A stretch of DNA of 64,000 nucleotides from Actinorugispora endophytica (lineage in GTDB: Bacteria; Actinomycetota; Actinomycetes; Streptosporangiales; Streptosporangiaceae). The stretch lies in NCBI RefSeq assembly GCF_004363075.1, contig NZ_SNYN01000001.1:535938-599937 (forward strand). The letters run 5' to 3'. The notes below the pieces were generated by a model. That model did no database searches. It saw only the letters and a list, made by a program, of their open reading frames with translations, and was not told the origin of the DNA. Below are positions 16,490 through 25,509 of the stretch, piece by piece. Positions within the stretch are counted from its first letter, which is position 1; each line of letters opens with the position of its first letter. The translations under genes were made by a program, and so were the position numbers.

Positions 16490-16508
16490 GCCCTACCCCC
16501 TACGTGCC

Positions 16509-16518
16509 GTAGTACTAC
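16509..16518. promoter_or_regulatory. Candidate BlaI-family operator
   Basis: GTAGTACTAC, a 10-bp palindrome, lies 20 bp before the blaI ATG and just upstream of the -10 TAAACT. A half-like AGTACTA recurs near 16430. BlaI/MecI proteins bind short dyads over their own promoters, so autoregulation is likely, but the exact site is unproven. Confidence 0.5.
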
Positions 16519-16524
16519 CGGCGG

Positions 16525-16530
16525 TAAACT
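16525..16530 (+). promoter_or_regulatory. Candidate -10 of a leaderless promoter (blaI)
   Basis: TAAACT 7 nt before the ATG at 16538; there is no recognisable ribosome site between them. Confidence 0.5.
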
Positions 16531-16537
16531 GACTTCT

Positions 16538-16894
16538 ATGAATCGGCTCGGCGACCTTGAACGTGCGGTAATGGATGTACTGTGGGAACGAATCGAGCCA
16601 ATGACGGTTCGCGAAGTGGGGCGCGCCCTCTCTGACCGCGATCTCGCGCACACGACCGTCATGACCGTGCTCGACCGACTCGCCAAGAAGGGGGTCGTGC
16701 AACGCACCCGAGAGGGGCGCGCGTGGCGTTACCGTCCGGCCGCCAGCCGGGAGAACTACGTCTCGGAACTGATGTTCGACGCGCTTGGTCAGACGGGTGA
16801 CCGGGACGCCGCGCTGGCCGCCTTCGTGCGGTCGATGAGCGGACCGGAAGCCGAAGCGCTTCGCCGCGCGCTCGCGGAGAGCGACGAGCCCTAG
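16538..16894 (+). CDS. BlaI/MecI-family transcriptional repressor
   Basis: A 118-residue winged-helix repressor. It has the family DNA-binding stretch (LERAVMDVLWE, MTVREVGRALSDRDLAHTTV, MTVLDRLAKKGVVQR) and a C-terminal dimerisation helix with ALAAFVRSMSG. Such repressors are inactivated by a partner membrane protease of the BlaR/M56 type. The start is the ATG of MNRLGDLE. The M56 peptidase gene follows after 11 bp and is clearly its partner. The target genes, besides the operon itself, are not visible here; in mycobacteria the homologue also controls ATP synthase and beta-lactamase genes. Confidence 0.92.
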   Translation: MNRLGDLERAVMDVLWERIEPMTVREVGRALSDRDLAHTTVMTVLDRLAKKGVVQRTREGRAWRYRPAASRENYVSELMFDALGQTGDRDAALAAFVRSMSGPEAEALRRALAESDEP

Positions 16895-16905
16895 GACGTA
16901 GTCGA

Positions 16906-17850
16906 ATGGTCAGTGCCGCACTGCTCACCACGATCGCAGGCGGCTGTCTTTTCGCCGCTTACCACCTCCGGCGTGCCGAATGGCCTGCCCGGGGGCCCCA
17001 CATCGCGATCATCGCCTGGCAGGCGCTGGGTCTGGCCTGGGGGATCTCCACCATCGGCGCGCTGCTGGCCTTCGGCCTCACCTCCTACGGGCGCGGGGTC
17101 GCGCACGGCCTGCTCGCCCTCGCGCGGGACGCGAGCGTGAACGGCGCGCAGCTGGCCGCGTTCGACGGCAACCGGTTCGCCGCCACCCAGGTGGTCGCGG
17201 TCGTCGCCGCGGTCGGGCTGACCCTGCTCCTCTTCTGGGGCCTGGTCACCTCCTTCGTCCAGGTGCTGCGCACCCGCCGCCGCCACCGCGACCTGCTCGA
17301 ACTCGTGGCCCGCGACGACCCGGAGGTGCCGGGCGCCAGGGTGCTGGACCACCCCGCCGCTGCGGCCTACTGCCTGCCGGGTGTGCTGAACTCGCAGATC
17401 GTGATCAGTGCGGGGGCGCTCGCGGTGCTGGACCGCCACGAGCTCGCCGCGGTCCTGGCCCACGAGCACGCCCACCTGCGCCAGCGGCACGACCTCGTCC
17501 TCCTCCCCTTCTCCTCGCTCAAGCGCGCCTTCCCCCGGGTCGGCTTCATGGAGAAGTACTACAACACCGTGGCGCTGCTCATCGAGATGTGCGCGGACGA
17601 CCGGGCCCGCCGCGAGCACTCCCCCAGAGAGCTGGCGACGGCGCTGGTGCGCTTCGGGACCGCGGGAGGTCCCGCGGTCCCCGCCGGAGCGATGGCGGTC
17701 GTGCCCAACTCCCAGCAGCCCGAGGTCGTGACCCGCGTGTCCCGCCTGCTCAACCCGGCCGAGCTGTCCCGGTCGGCCACCGCGGCCGTCCTGCTGGGCT
17801 CTGTCGCCCTGATGACCACGACGCTCGCCCTGTGGCACCTGCCCATGTGA
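16906..17850 (+). CDS. M56-family membrane zinc metallopeptidase (BlaR1-like)
   Basis: A 314-residue polytopic membrane protease with about four membrane helices (around 2-22, 35-60, 95-120 and 290-310). The zinc motif HEHAH (AAVLAHEHAHLRQRHD, near residue 187) faces the cytoplasm, and a later Glu (IEMCADDRARR) is the probable third ligand. Unlike staphylococcal BlaR1 it has no penicillin-binding sensor domain, which is usual in actinomycetes. It forms an operon with the BlaI-like repressor and is expected to inactivate it; the signal is unknown. Confidence 0.88.
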   Translation: MVSAALLTTIAGGCLFAAYHLRRAEWPARGPHIAIIAWQALGLAWGISTIGALLAFGLTSYGRGVAHGLLALARDASVNGAQLAAFDGNRFAATQVVAVVAAVGLTLLLFWGLVTSFVQVLRTRRRHRDLLELVARDDPEVPGARVLDHPAAAAYCLPGVLNSQIVISAGALAVLDRHELAAVLAHEHAHLRQRHDLVLLPFSSLKRAFPRVGFMEKYYNTVALLIEMCADDRARREHSPRELATALVRFGTAGGPAVPAGAMAVVPNSQQPEVVTRVSRLLNPAELSRSATAAVLLGSVALMTTTLALWHLPM

Positions 17851-17947
17851 CGCGGCGCCGCCCGGCCTGTTCCGGGCACGATTCGCGGCGGTCCCGCGTT
17901 TACCCTGAAGACAAGGTTCTCTCGCTAGGCAAAGGCCGGGTGCTCAC

Positions 17948-18259
17948 GTGTTCGCCATGACCTTTATCGGTTTGCTGTGGAAAGTCATCTACCTGGCGAT
18001 CTTCGTGACAACGCTGTACGCGCTGGTCGAAGCCGTCCGCACGCCCGCGCAGGCGTTCCCCGCGATGGACAAGCAGACCAAGGGCCTGTGGGTGGGCCTG
18101 CTCAGCGCGGGCACGCTGATCTCGCTCGGCGCGGTGATGGGCTGGTTCGTGTTCATGACGATCCTGGCGCTGATCGCCGCCCTGATCTTCATCCTCGACG
18201 TGCGCCCCGCGGTACGCGGTATCGGCCGCCCCGGTGAGGGCCCGTACGGTCGCTGGTAG
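17948..18259 (+). CDS. DUF2516-like small membrane protein
   Basis: A 103-residue protein with three hydrophobic helices (about 5-27, 47-68 and 69-86) and a short basic tail (DVRPAVRGIGRP). It fits the actinobacterial DUF2516 family of unknown function. The start is taken as GTG (VFAMTF); an ATG three codons later is an alternative. It is convergent with the metallopeptidase gene that ends 42 bp away. Confidence 0.75.
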   Translation: MFAMTFIGLLWKVIYLAIFVTTLYALVEAVRTPAQAFPAMDKQTKGLWVGLLSAGTLISLGAVMGWFVFMTILALIAALIFILDVRPAVRGIGRPGEGPYGRW

Positions 18260-18301
18260 CGGCCCCGGCGCACCGTCCGGGAGCGGCGGACGGACGGCCT
18301 C

Positions 18302-19270
18302 CTACTGGAGCACGTCCTCGTCCGCGCTCCAGGTGTTGCAGGCCCCGGGCGACTGGTGCTCCATACCGTGCTCGATCCACAGCATGCTGTTGTCCGCAGA
18401 GCCGTGCGTGCGCTCCTCCTCGGTGCTGTCGGCGCGGTCCGCGGTGGCGGCCGCGTCCTCGATGATCACCTCGCGTTCGGCTCCGCCGATCGGGTAGGTG
18501 ACGCTCACCGCGCCGAGGAACGCTCCCGCCAGACAGTTCGCCTGGAGTTCGCTCTTCCGGGTCCAGGCGCTCCGCTGCGCGGTCTCGGGTTCCAGGCGGC
18601 GGCGCTCGTGGTAGTACTCCAGCAGCCCCGACTCGCCCTGCACGTGATGGCCGTACTCGTGCGCGAGCAGGGAGGCGTAGACGACGCTGTCCGTGCTGCG
18701 GTTCCACTTCTCGACCACGTCCGCGGTACCGATGTACACGCTCTTGCTGGACCTGCAGTAGAACCCGCCCGCGGTCGACGGGTACTCACGGCACGGGCTG
18801 ACCCCTGGCTCGTCCCAGAAGACCCGCCCCGGAGGCTCGAAGACCAGGCCCGCCTTGGCGAACTGGGTGGCCCAGGTGTCGTCCAGGCAGTCCGCGACCG
18901 TGTTGAGGAAGTCCTCGACCGACTCGGAGGAGTCGATGTCGAGCTCCGGCGCCGGGCAGGGCAGCGGGGCGAGGCGGCCGGTCGAGTAGAGCGGGTTGTG
19001 CAGGAGCGCGGTCTCACCGGTGGGCGCTCCCGGACTCGGCCCGCCGGTGACCGACCGGTGCTCGTCTCCCGGAGCCGGTTCCAGCGGGGCGGTCGAGGCG
19101 GCACCGGCCGAGTGCGGGCCCGCCGGACCGCCTCCCGCAGCGGTGCTGTGCCACACGAGGACCACCAGGGCCAGCACCGCCGCCCCGACCGCGGCGTAGA
19201 AGGCGATGCCGCGCGCGGGCGGATCCGCGGAGCGCGCACCGCCGTCTCCTGCCCCGCCGTACACCCGCAT
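18302..19270 (-). CDS. Neutral zinc metallopeptidase (YpfJ type), copy 1
   Basis: A 322-residue protein. One membrane helix (about 23-43) is followed by an Ala/Gly/Pro-rich linker and an extracytoplasmic catalytic domain of the putative neutral zinc metallopeptidase family (PF04228). The zinc motif HEYGHH is in LLAHEYGHHVQGESG, with a downstream ELQANCLAG. Paired cysteines (FYCRSS, SPCREY, ADCLDD) suggest disulfides. ATG is preferred over an upstream in-frame TTG. It is a close tandem paralogue of the gene 36 bp upstream. The substrate is unknown. Confidence 0.85.
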   Translation of the reverse strand: MRVYGGAGDGGARSADPPARGIAFYAAVGAAVLALVVLVWHSTAAGGGPAGPHSAGAASTAPLEPAPGDEHRSVTGGPSPGAPTGETALLHNPLYSTGRLAPLPCPAPELDIDSSESVEDFLNTVADCLDDTWATQFAKAGLVFEPPGRVFWDEPGVSPCREYPSTAGGFYCRSSKSVYIGTADVVEKWNRSTDSVVYASLLAHEYGHHVQGESGLLEYYHERRRLEPETAQRSAWTRKSELQANCLAGAFLGAVSVTYPIGGAEREVIIEDAAATADRADSTEEERTHGSADNSMLWIEHGMEHQSPGACNTWSADEDVLQ

Positions 19271-19306
19271 CCGCAACCGCCTCAGCTCGCTCGCCCGCCG
19301 CTCCGG

Positions 19307-20257
19307 TCAGTCGACCAGTTCCTCCTCGGCCTCCCACGTGTTGCAGGACGCGGGGTCCATCCGGTCCATCCCGTGCTCCGTCCACATCCGGCCGTTGGCG
19401 GGGGTCCCGTGCGTGTGGACGTCACCGCGGTCCGCGCGCATCGCGGCGTCCTCGAGGACGTCCGCGCGCTCGTCCTCCCCTATGGGGAAGCTGTCCGCCA
19501 CCGAGCCCAGGAACACCCCTCCCAGGCAGTTGGCCTGGAGTTCGCTGCGGCGCGTCCACAGGTCCCGCTCACCGGCGGCCTCGCTGTCCCCCCGCGACTG
19601 CTGGTACTGGCCCAGAATGCCCGACTCGCCCTGCACGTGGTGGCCGTACTCGTGGCTGAGCAGGAAGGTGTACGCCTCGGCCTCCCCGATGTGCCCGGAC
19701 GTCTCCACGATGTCCTCCACTCCGAGGTAGAGGCCCTTGTTGGCGTGGCAGTAGAACGCGGACGACCCCTCGACCGGGTAGTTTCCGCACGGGCTCTGCC
19801 CGGAGGTGTACCAGTAGATCCGGTTCGGCGGTTCGAACGGCAGCTCGGAGTCCTCGAAGTGGACGCTCCACGCCTTGTCGAGGCAGTCGGTCACACTGTG
19901 CAGGAACGCCTCCATGGAGACCGGGTCGTCGACGTCCAGAGCCGGGGCGGGGCAGGTGACCGAGGCCAGCTGCCCACTCGTGTAGAGCGGGTTCGCCCTC
20001 AGCGTCTCCCGCGCGAGGGACGCCTGGTACTGCTCCGTGTCGGCCGTTGCCTCCGCCGCGGGCTCTGCCGGTGGGACGGGGCGGGCTCCCGTCTCGAAGA
20101 AGGACGCCACCGTCGCGAACCCGGCCAGCGCGACCGCGGCCAGGCCCGTGATGAGCACGACGAGAACGCCTATGTCCAGGTGCGGCCGGGGCTTGGCGGC
20201 GTGCACGGGCAGCGCGTACTCGCCTCCGCGGCCGCGGCCCCCACTCGGCTGTGCCAT
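19307..20257 (-). CDS. Neutral zinc metallopeptidase (YpfJ type), copy 2
   Basis: A 316-residue tandem paralogue of the preceding protein, with the same plan: basic N-terminus, one membrane helix (about 29-50), linker, and extracytoplasmic metallopeptidase domain with LLSHEYGHHVQGESG and ELQANCLGG. Conserved landmarks such as NPLYTSGQLASV, CLDKAW and the C-terminal CNTWEAEEE match the other copy. The start is the ATG of MAQPSGG with GGAGG about 12 nt upstream. The frame is open further upstream, but that part is antisense to the DUF2207 gene and is not included. Both copies are probably on one transcript. Confidence 0.85.
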   Translation of the reverse strand: MAQPSGGRGRGGEYALPVHAAKPRPHLDIGVLVVLITGLAAVALAGFATVASFFETGARPVPPAEPAAEATADTEQYQASLARETLRANPLYTSGQLASVTCPAPALDVDDPVSMEAFLHSVTDCLDKAWSVHFEDSELPFEPPNRIYWYTSGQSPCGNYPVEGSSAFYCHANKGLYLGVEDIVETSGHIGEAEAYTFLLSHEYGHHVQGESGILGQYQQSRGDSEAAGERDLWTRRSELQANCLGGVFLGSVADSFPIGEDERADVLEDAAMRADRGDVHTHGTPANGRMWTEHGMDRMDPASCNTWEAEEELVD

Positions 20258-20387
20258 CGAGTCGACCCGCCTCCTTCCCAGCCACCACCCCCGTGGCCGG
20301 ACCATCGATGCGACTTTTCGATTATGCCGGGTGAAAAGGGGTGCCTTCTGTCCCGGCTCCTTTCTCGATGCGGCCACCTTCGGCCGG

Positions 20388-20393
20388 TAGGCT
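20388..20393 (+). promoter_or_regulatory. Candidate -10 of a leaderless promoter (DUF2207 gene)
   Basis: TAGGCT ends 6 nt before the ATG at 20400, with no ribosome site in between. Confidence 0.55.
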
Positions 20394-20399
20394 CCCCGA

Positions 20400-22181
20400 A
20401 TGCGAGCCGGTGGACGGGATGTGGAGGGGGTGGCGGGGGTGGCTTCCCGAGGAGTGCTGGCTGTCGTGGTCCTTGTCGGGACGCTGCTTGCGGGAGCTCC
20501 CGCCGCGGAGGCCGCCCAGAGCGAGCCGCCGACGCACGCGGTCCGGCCGGGCGAGGCCGCGGACGGGCAGATCGTCAACGAGATCTCCTTCCGCCTCGAC
20601 CAGAACGGCGTCCTGCACGCGCAGGAGCGCATCACCTTCGGCGGGGGCGGCCCCGAGGAGTTCACGCGGACCTTCCTCGTCCGCAAGCCCTACGACACCG
20701 AGCACGACCGGAAGTACGAGGTCGTCGACCTGACCGCGCAGGCGGGCGACGGCAGCCCCGTGGCCGTCTCGACCACCGAGCACGAGACCACCCTGGACGC
20801 CACGCTGACCGTGGCCGGCAGCGGGTTCGTCATCGTGGACTACAAGGTGCTGGGCGCCGTCGAGGGCATCGGCGAGCGGCTGGAGCTGGAGTGGACGGCT
20901 GTCGGCGGGTACAGCGCCCCCGTCGACGAGACGACGGTGGTCGTGGACGCCCCCCAGCCGCCGCAGGCCCTGTCGTGCTCCGCGGGGGAACCGCGCAGCT
21001 CCATCTACTGCACCTCCTCCGACATGGGGGGTTCCCAGGCACTCATCGCCCGCTTCCTGCAGGCCGACCTGGACGCGGGCCAGACGCTCGGCATCGTGGT
21101 CGGGTACCCGTCGGGGACCGCGCCCAGCACCCTGGTGCTGGACCGCACCTGGTCGTTGGCCTCGGCGTTCGCGATCACACCCGGTACCGCGAGCGTCTTC
21201 GGGCTGCTGCTGGTGGTCCTGGTGGGCGGGCTGGTCGTGCTGATCCGGATCCGGGGGCGGGACGAACGGGCGCTGCGCACCGAGGCCCGGCTCGGCGACC
21301 ACGCCCCGGTGCAGTCCGGCGTAGGCGGGAACCTGCGCTTCCGGCCGCCCGACGACGTGCACCCGGGGCAGATCGGCACCCTCATCGACGAGCAGGCGGA
21401 CGTGGTGGACATCACCGCGACGGTGGTGGACCTGGCGGTCCGCGGCTACCTGTGCATCGAGGAGCTGCCGCACGAGCGCTTCGCCTCGATCGAGTGGACG
21501 CTGACCCGCACCGGGCGGCGCGGCGAGGGCTCCCTCCTGCCGTACGAGCAGCTGATGCTGGACGCCCTCTTCCACGCCCGCGACACGGTCCGGCTGTCCG
21601 AACTGGACGAGGAGTTCGCGCACCGGCTGGCGGGGGTGCGGCACGAGCTGTACCGCGACATGGTGCGGTTGAAGTGGTTCGCGCGCAGGCCCAACCGGGA
21701 GCGCAACCAGTGGACGACCCTGGGGATCGCGCTGACCGTGCTCGGGGTGGTCGTCACCGTGGCCCTGGCGGTCTTCACCCGCGCCGCGTTCACCGGGCTC
21801 GCGCTGGTCATCGCGGGCGCCGCGGTGACCGTCGGAGCGCAGTACATGCCGGCCAAGACCCGGCTGGGCAGTGCCGTGTTCGCGCACACCGCCGGTTTCC
21901 GGGCCTACCTGCTGCGCGCCCGGGTGGACGACATCCCGCCGGAGCGCCGGGTCCAGCTGTTCTCGCGGTACCTTCCGTACGCGATCATCTTCGACAACGT
22001 GGAGCGCTGGGCGCGAATCCTCGCGGCGGCGGGCTCGGCCGACCCCGGGGAGGGCGGCCTGTCCTGGTACTACGGGCCGCAGGACTGGGGCCTGGACGAC
22101 TTCGCCGACTCCATCAGGACCTTCACCCTGACATTGTCGGGCGTCATCTCCAACACCCGGCAGTTCCGGGCCCTGGGCTGA
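20400..22181 (+). CDS. DUF2207 membrane protein
   Basis: A 593-residue protein of the DUF2207 family. It has a signal helix (about 17-39), an extracytoplasmic beta domain (about 60-250, with [20 protein letters not shown] split as [10 protein letters not shown] and [11 protein letters not shown]), a membrane helix (about 268-285), a cytoplasmic middle (about 290-440), a paired membrane hairpin (about 442-485) and a C-terminal cytoplasmic tail with [15 protein letters not shown]. The function of the family is unknown. It is followed 16 bp later by dtd, so the two may share a message. Confidence 0.87.
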   Translation: MRAGGRDVEGVAGVASRGVLAVVVLVGTLLAGAPAAEAAQSEPPTHAVRPGEAADGQIVNEISFRLDQNGVLHAQERITFGGGGPEEFTRTFLVRKPYDTEHDRKYEVVDLTAQAGDGSPVAVSTTEHETTLDATLTVAGSGFVIVDYKVLGAVEGIGERLELEWTAVGGYSAPVDETTVVVDAPQPPQALSCSAGEPRSSIYCTSSDMGGSQALIARFLQADLDAGQTLGIVVGYPSGTAPSTLVLDRTWSLASAFAITPGTASVFGLLLVVLVGGLVVLIRIRGRDERALRTEARLGDHAPVQSGVGGNLRFRPPDDVHPGQIGTLIDEQADVVDITATVVDLAVRGYLCIEELPHERFASIEWTLTRTGRRGEGSLLPYEQLMLDALFHARDTVRLSELDEEFAHRLAGVRHELYRDMVRLKWFARRPNRERNQWTTLGIALTVLGVVVTVALAVFTRAAFTGLALVIAGAAVTVGAQYMPAKTRLGSAVFAHTAGFRAYLLRARVDDIPPERRVQLFSRYLPYAIIFDNVERWARILAAAGSADPGEGGLSWYYGPQDWGLDDFADSIRTFTLTLSGVISNTRQFRALG

Positions 22182-22197
22182 GCGAAGGAGGATTTCG

Positions 22198-22623
22198 ATG
22201 CGAGCGGTGGTGCAGCGGGTGGCGCACGCCTCGGTGACCGTCGGCGGCGAGGTCGTCGGCGCCATCACCGAACCCGGGCTGATGGCGCTGGTCGGTGTGA
22301 CGCACACCGACGGCGAGCGGGAGGCCGCGGCGCTGGCCCGCAAGCTCTGGACACTGCGGATACTCGGGGGCGAGAGGTCCTGCTCCGACGTCGGCGCCCC
22401 GTTGCTGGTGGTCAGCCAGTTCACGCTGTACGGCGACGCCCGCAAGGGCCGCCGCCCCACCTGGCAGGCCGCGGCCCCGGGCCCGGTCGCCGAGCCCCTC
22501 GTGGACCTGGTGGTCAAGGAGCTGCGGGGGCTGGGCGCGCGGGTGGAGACGGGCGTGTTCGGCGCGGAGATGTCGGTGTCGCTGACCAACGAGGGGCCGT
22601 TCACGGTGATCGTGGAGGTGTGA
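22198..22623 (+). CDS. dtd: D-aminoacyl-tRNA deacylase
   Basis: A 141-residue enzyme that hydrolyses D-aminoacyl-tRNA (and Gly-tRNA-Ala), protecting translation from D-amino acids. Both family signatures are present: SQFTLYGD around residue 80 and the cross-subunit loop near the C-terminus, here [11 protein letters not shown], in place of the common TNxGPVT. GAAGGAGG lies just before the ATG. The length is standard. Confidence 0.95.
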   Translation: MRAVVQRVAHASVTVGGEVVGAITEPGLMALVGVTHTDGEREAAALARKLWTLRILGGERSCSDVGAPLLVVSQFTLYGDARKGRRPTWQAAAPGPVAEPLVDLVVKELRGLGARVETGVFGAEMSVSLTNEGPFTVIVEV

Positions 22624-22734
22624 CCTGCTCCCCGCGCGGCCCTGTTCCCGCGCGGAGGGCCTTTCCCGGAACTTCTCCGGGTGTTAGATTGGCCACCGAT
22701 CATCACACTGTGACAACGCTCACACTGCACTTCA

Positions 22735-22748
22735 TGGGAGCGTTCCCA
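22735..22748. promoter_or_regulatory. CelR-like operator before the xylanase
   Basis: TGGGAGCGTTCCCA is one base from TGGGAGCGCTCCCA, the palindrome bound by the LacI-family repressor CelR of Thermobifida fusca and its CebR relatives. It lies 83 bp before the xylanase start. Cello-oligosaccharide-induced expression is therefore likely. No celR gene is in the window. Confidence 0.85.
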
Positions 22749-22830
22749 TTCGTGGATGGTCGGTACCGGCAGCTGTGGGGGCGAGTCGGTCGCGGAAAAG
22801 GTACGCACCGTCGCACGAAAGGACGCACCG

Positions 22831-24252
22831 ATGGCGGAATCCCGTCACCGCACCACCCCCCGGAGAGCAGCCGGACGGCTGCTCGGCCTCCTCCTCACCA
22901 CCAGCCTGTTCGCGGCCGGGCTCGTCGCGGCCGGTACCACGGCGGCCCACGCGGCCGACCCGCTGCGGCAGGTCGCGGCGCGGCAGGGCATCCACTTCGG
23001 ATCGGCGATCGCCAACCAGCACCTCTCCGTCCCGCAGTACCGGCAGATCGCCGGGGAGCAGTTCAGCGCCGTCACCGCCGAGAACGAGATGAAGTGGGAG
23101 TCCCTGGAGGGCCGGCGCGGCCAGTACAACTGGGGACCGGCCGACTCGATCATCGACTTCGCCGAGCAGAACGACCAGATCGTCCGAGGGCACACGCTGG
23201 TCTGGCACAGCCAGCTGCCGTCCTGGCTGAACGACGGGAGCTTCTCCGGCTCCCAGCTCCAGGGCATCATGGACGACCACATCGAGGCCGTGGCCGGGCG
23301 CTACGCGGGTGACGTCTACGCCTGGGACGTGGTGAACGAGCCGTTCAACGAGGACGGCACGTTCCGCGACAGCATCTGGTACCGGGGGCTGGGGCAGGAC
23401 TACATCGCCGACGCGCTGCGCAAGGCGCACGAGGTGGACCCGAACGCCGAGCTGTACATCAACGACTACAACGTCGCCGGGATCAACTCCAAGAGCGACG
23501 GCCTGTACGACCTGGCCGTGCGGCTCCTCGACGAAGGCGTCCCGCTGCACGGCATCGGCATCCAGTCCCACCTCGTCTCCGGCCAGGTCCCCTCCTCGAT
23601 GCGGCAGAACATCCAGCGCTTCGCGGACCTGGGCCTGGACGTGGCGATCACCGAGCTGGACATCCGGATGCAGACGCCCTCCGACGCCTCGAAGCTGCGG
23701 CAGCAGGCCGACGACTACACAACGGTCGTGAACGCCTGCCTGGCCGTCCCGCGCTGCATCGGGGTGACCGTCTGGGGTGTCGACGACGGCCACTCCTGGG
23801 TCCCCGACGTGTTCGACGGGCAGGGCGCCGCGCTGCTCTACGACGCGCAGTACCAGCCCAAGCCCGCCTGGGACGCGGTCTACGCCGCCCTCGGCGGAAC
23901 CGAGGACCCCGGAGACCCGGACGACCCCGACGAGCCGAGCGGTCCCTGCGCCGTCGACTACACCGTGGTCAACGACTGGGGCAGCGGCTTCCAGGGCTCC
24001 GTCGAGATCACCAACACCGGCTCCTCCGCGGTCACCGACTGGCAGCTGGCCTGGGACTCCCCCGGGGTGACCGTCACGAACGGCTGGAACGGCCGATGGT
24101 CGCAGAGCGGCGGCCGGACCACCGTGTCCGCCCCCTCGTGGAATCCCACCCTCCAGGCGGGACAGAGCACGACCCTGGGGTTCGTCGCCGACAAGAGCGG
24201 CAGCGTCTCACCGCCCAGCGAGTTCCGGCTCAACGGGACCGTCTGCTCCTGA
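22831..24252 (+). CDS. Secreted endo-1,4-beta-xylanase, GH10 with C-terminal CBM2
   Basis: A 473-residue secreted enzyme. The signal peptide is about 1-42 (basic start, LLGLLLTTSLFAAGLVAAG, AHA-A cut). The GH10 barrel (about 45-350) has the acid/base Glu in WDVVNEPF and the nucleophile Glu in ITELDIRM. A short Asp/Pro linker (GDPDDPDEPSGP) leads to a family 2 carbohydrate-binding module (about 372-473) with the typical surface Trp residues (NDWGSGF, NGWNGRW, PSWNPTL) and flanking cysteines. It degrades xylan. ATG with AAAGGA upstream. A CelR-like box in the promoter predicts induction by cellulose breakdown products. Confidence 0.96.
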   Translation: MAESRHRTTPRRAAGRLLGLLLTTSLFAAGLVAAGTTAAHAADPLRQVAARQGIHFGSAIANQHLSVPQYRQIAGEQFSAVTAENEMKWESLEGRRGQYNWGPADSIIDFAEQNDQIVRGHTLVWHSQLPSWLNDGSFSGSQLQGIMDDHIEAVAGRYAGDVYAWDVVNEPFNEDGTFRDSIWYRGLGQDYIADALRKAHEVDPNAELYINDYNVAGINSKSDGLYDLAVRLLDEGVPLHGIGIQSHLVSGQVPSSMRQNIQRFADLGLDVAITELDIRMQTPSDASKLRQQADDYTTVVNACLAVPRCIGVTVWGVDDGHSWVPDVFDGQGAALLYDAQYQPKPAWDAVYAALGGTEDPGDPDDPDEPSGPCAVDYTVVNDWGSGFQGSVEITNTGSSAVTDWQLAWDSPGVTVTNGWNGRWSQSGGRTTVSAPSWNPTLQAGQSTTLGFVADKSGSVSPPSEFRLNGTVCS

Positions 24253-24300
24253 CCGGGCCACGCCCCCTGACTCCCGGTGACGGGGCGGCGGGGATCCTCC

Positions 24301-24336
24301 GTCCGGTCCCGCCCGCCGCGGCGGGCGGGACCGGAC
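24301..24336. terminator. 36-bp perfect palindromic terminator
   Basis: The 18-bp arms (GTCCGGTCCCGCCCGCCG and its exact complement) are contiguous. It lies between the convergent xylanase and the DsrE-like gene and should stop transcription from both sides. Confidence 0.8.
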
Positions 24337-24343
24337 CCGGGGC

Positions 24344-24706
24344 TCAGTAGACCAGCGCCTGGACGCCCTCTTCGGTGACCTCTTCGACGAAGCTGGGCGC
24401 GCCCGCGATACGCACGCCCGGGACGAGGTCGGCCCGGGTGAGTTCGCGGCGGGCCGCGCACTGGGTGCAGACGGTGACCCGGCCGCCGGTCAGCACCACG
24501 TCGAGCAGGTCGTCGAGGGGGGCCGCGTGCGGGAGCGCGAACTTCGCCGCGCGACCGGGGACCGCCAGCCAGCTCGCCTCACCGGTGAGCCAGAGCGACA
24601 CCCGCACTCCGCTCGCCACCGCCGCCGCCGCGACCGTGAAAGCCTGGTTGCAGCGCTCGGGGGATTCCTCGCCTGCCGTCGCCTTGATCACCAACGCGCG
24701 ATTCAT
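24344..24706 (-). CDS. DsrE-family protein
   Basis: A 120-residue protein of the DsrE/DsrF-like fold (PF02635). It begins NRALVIKATAGEESPERC and contains a hydrophobic core strand (VRVSLWLTGEASWLAV) and a conserved cysteine pair (VTVCTQCAARREL) where sulfurtransferase relatives carry an active Cys. A sulfur-relay or persulfide role is possible but not shown. The ATG has a TACGCT -10-like box 6 nt upstream, consistent with a leaderless mRNA. Confidence 0.8.
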   Translation of the reverse strand: MNRALVIKATAGEESPERCNQAFTVAAAAVASGVRVSLWLTGEASWLAVPGRAAKFALPHAAPLDDLLDVVLTGGRVTVCTQCAARRELTRADLVPGVRIAGAPSFVEEVTEEGVQALVY

Positions 24707-24712
24707 GCTGTC

Positions 24713-24718
24713 AGCGTA
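24713..24718 (-). promoter_or_regulatory. Candidate -10 of a leaderless promoter (DsrE gene)
   Basis: TACGCT on the minus strand, 6 nt before the ATG; no ribosome site lies between. Confidence 0.45.
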
Positions 24719-24735
24719 GTGGCCGCCGGGCCCGG

Positions 24736-25509
24736 TCAGATTCCTCCCAGGACGAACAGCAGGCCCACCAGAGCCGAGGCGAGCGCGCCGCCGCCCAGCA
24801 GCAGGGCGTCGGTCGCCCGCGCCGGGACGGACGAGACCACGGCGGCCCCGTGCTCGATGCTGAGGCGGCCGTCCTGGGGCGCGACCAGGATCGGTCTGCC
24901 GTCGCGCATCGCGACCCTGCCGCGCACGATGATGGGATCGCCCGGGCGGATCACCCACTCGCGGTACTCGAACTCGATCGTCTCCCCCCGGAAGATCCCC
25001 GAGATGCGCCCCTTGACCCGGCCGAGGAGGTCGTCGGCGGGGGCGGGGACGCCGCGCTGGGGACGGCTCACGACGCGCTGGAGGCACATGTGCACGCCCT
25101 CGGTGTGCGCCTCGACCGGGTCCACCAGGATCGGCTGCTCATTCAGCCAACCGCTTTCGGAACCGGTGATCCCGAACGGTTCCGGAGAACCGTAATCGGC
25201 GATCGAGTCGCTTCCGAGGACCTGCTCGCGCTCCCCGGTCTCCTCCAGGGTGCGCCAGGTCGCGTAGTGCCGCAGCACCTCGTGCCCGTGCCAGACGCAC
25301 TCCGCCCCGGCCAGGCGCGACTCCAGGCCGCCTTCGGGTCCTTTCGACGCGAAACCGCTGAGCGTGACCTCGTCGCCCTCCAGCGCGGCGAACGCCTCGG
25401 GACGCAGTTCGGCGATGTCCCGCCGCACGGACCAGCGCCGAAGGGCGAGGAGGCCCAGTGGTGCCAGGATCGCCGCGCCGAGTAGGAGGGCCGTCCCAAT
25501 CACCAGCAT
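24736..25509 (-). CDS. GIDE-domain membrane protein
   Basis: A 257-residue protein with membrane helices at both ends (about 2-24 and 233-256) and a central cytoplasmic or lumenal domain like that of the GIDE family (PF12483, called E3 ubiquitin-ligase-like because of eukaryotic MULAN). Landmarks are LSGFASKGPEGGLESRLAGAECVW (GFASKGP, RLAGAECVWHG) and IEFEYREWVIRPGDPIIVRG. No RING finger is present, so a ligase activity is not expected. Function in bacteria is unknown. Confidence 0.75.
   Translation of the reverse strand: MLVIGTALLLGAAILAPLGLLALRRWSVRRDIAELRPEAFAALEGDEVTLSGFASKGPEGGLESRLAGAECVWHGHEVLRHYATWRTLEETGEREQVLGSDSIADYGSPEPFGITGSESGWLNEQPILVDPVEAHTEGVHMCLQRVVSRPQRGVPAPADDLLGRVKGRISGIFRGETIEFEYREWVIRPGDPIIVRGRVAMRDGRPILVAPQDGRLSIEHGAAVVSSVPARATDALLLGGGALASALVGLLFVLGGI

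Noticed and set aside
18356-22237. Plus-strand frame of about 1290 codons opposite the metallopeptidases
   Set aside because: It is antisense to two clear genes and reads through the DUF2207 gene in the wrong frame; such long empty frames are usual at this GC level.
24736-25509. Bacterial ubiquitin ligase
   Set aside because: Only the membrane-linked GIDE part is shared with MULAN; there is no RING domain.
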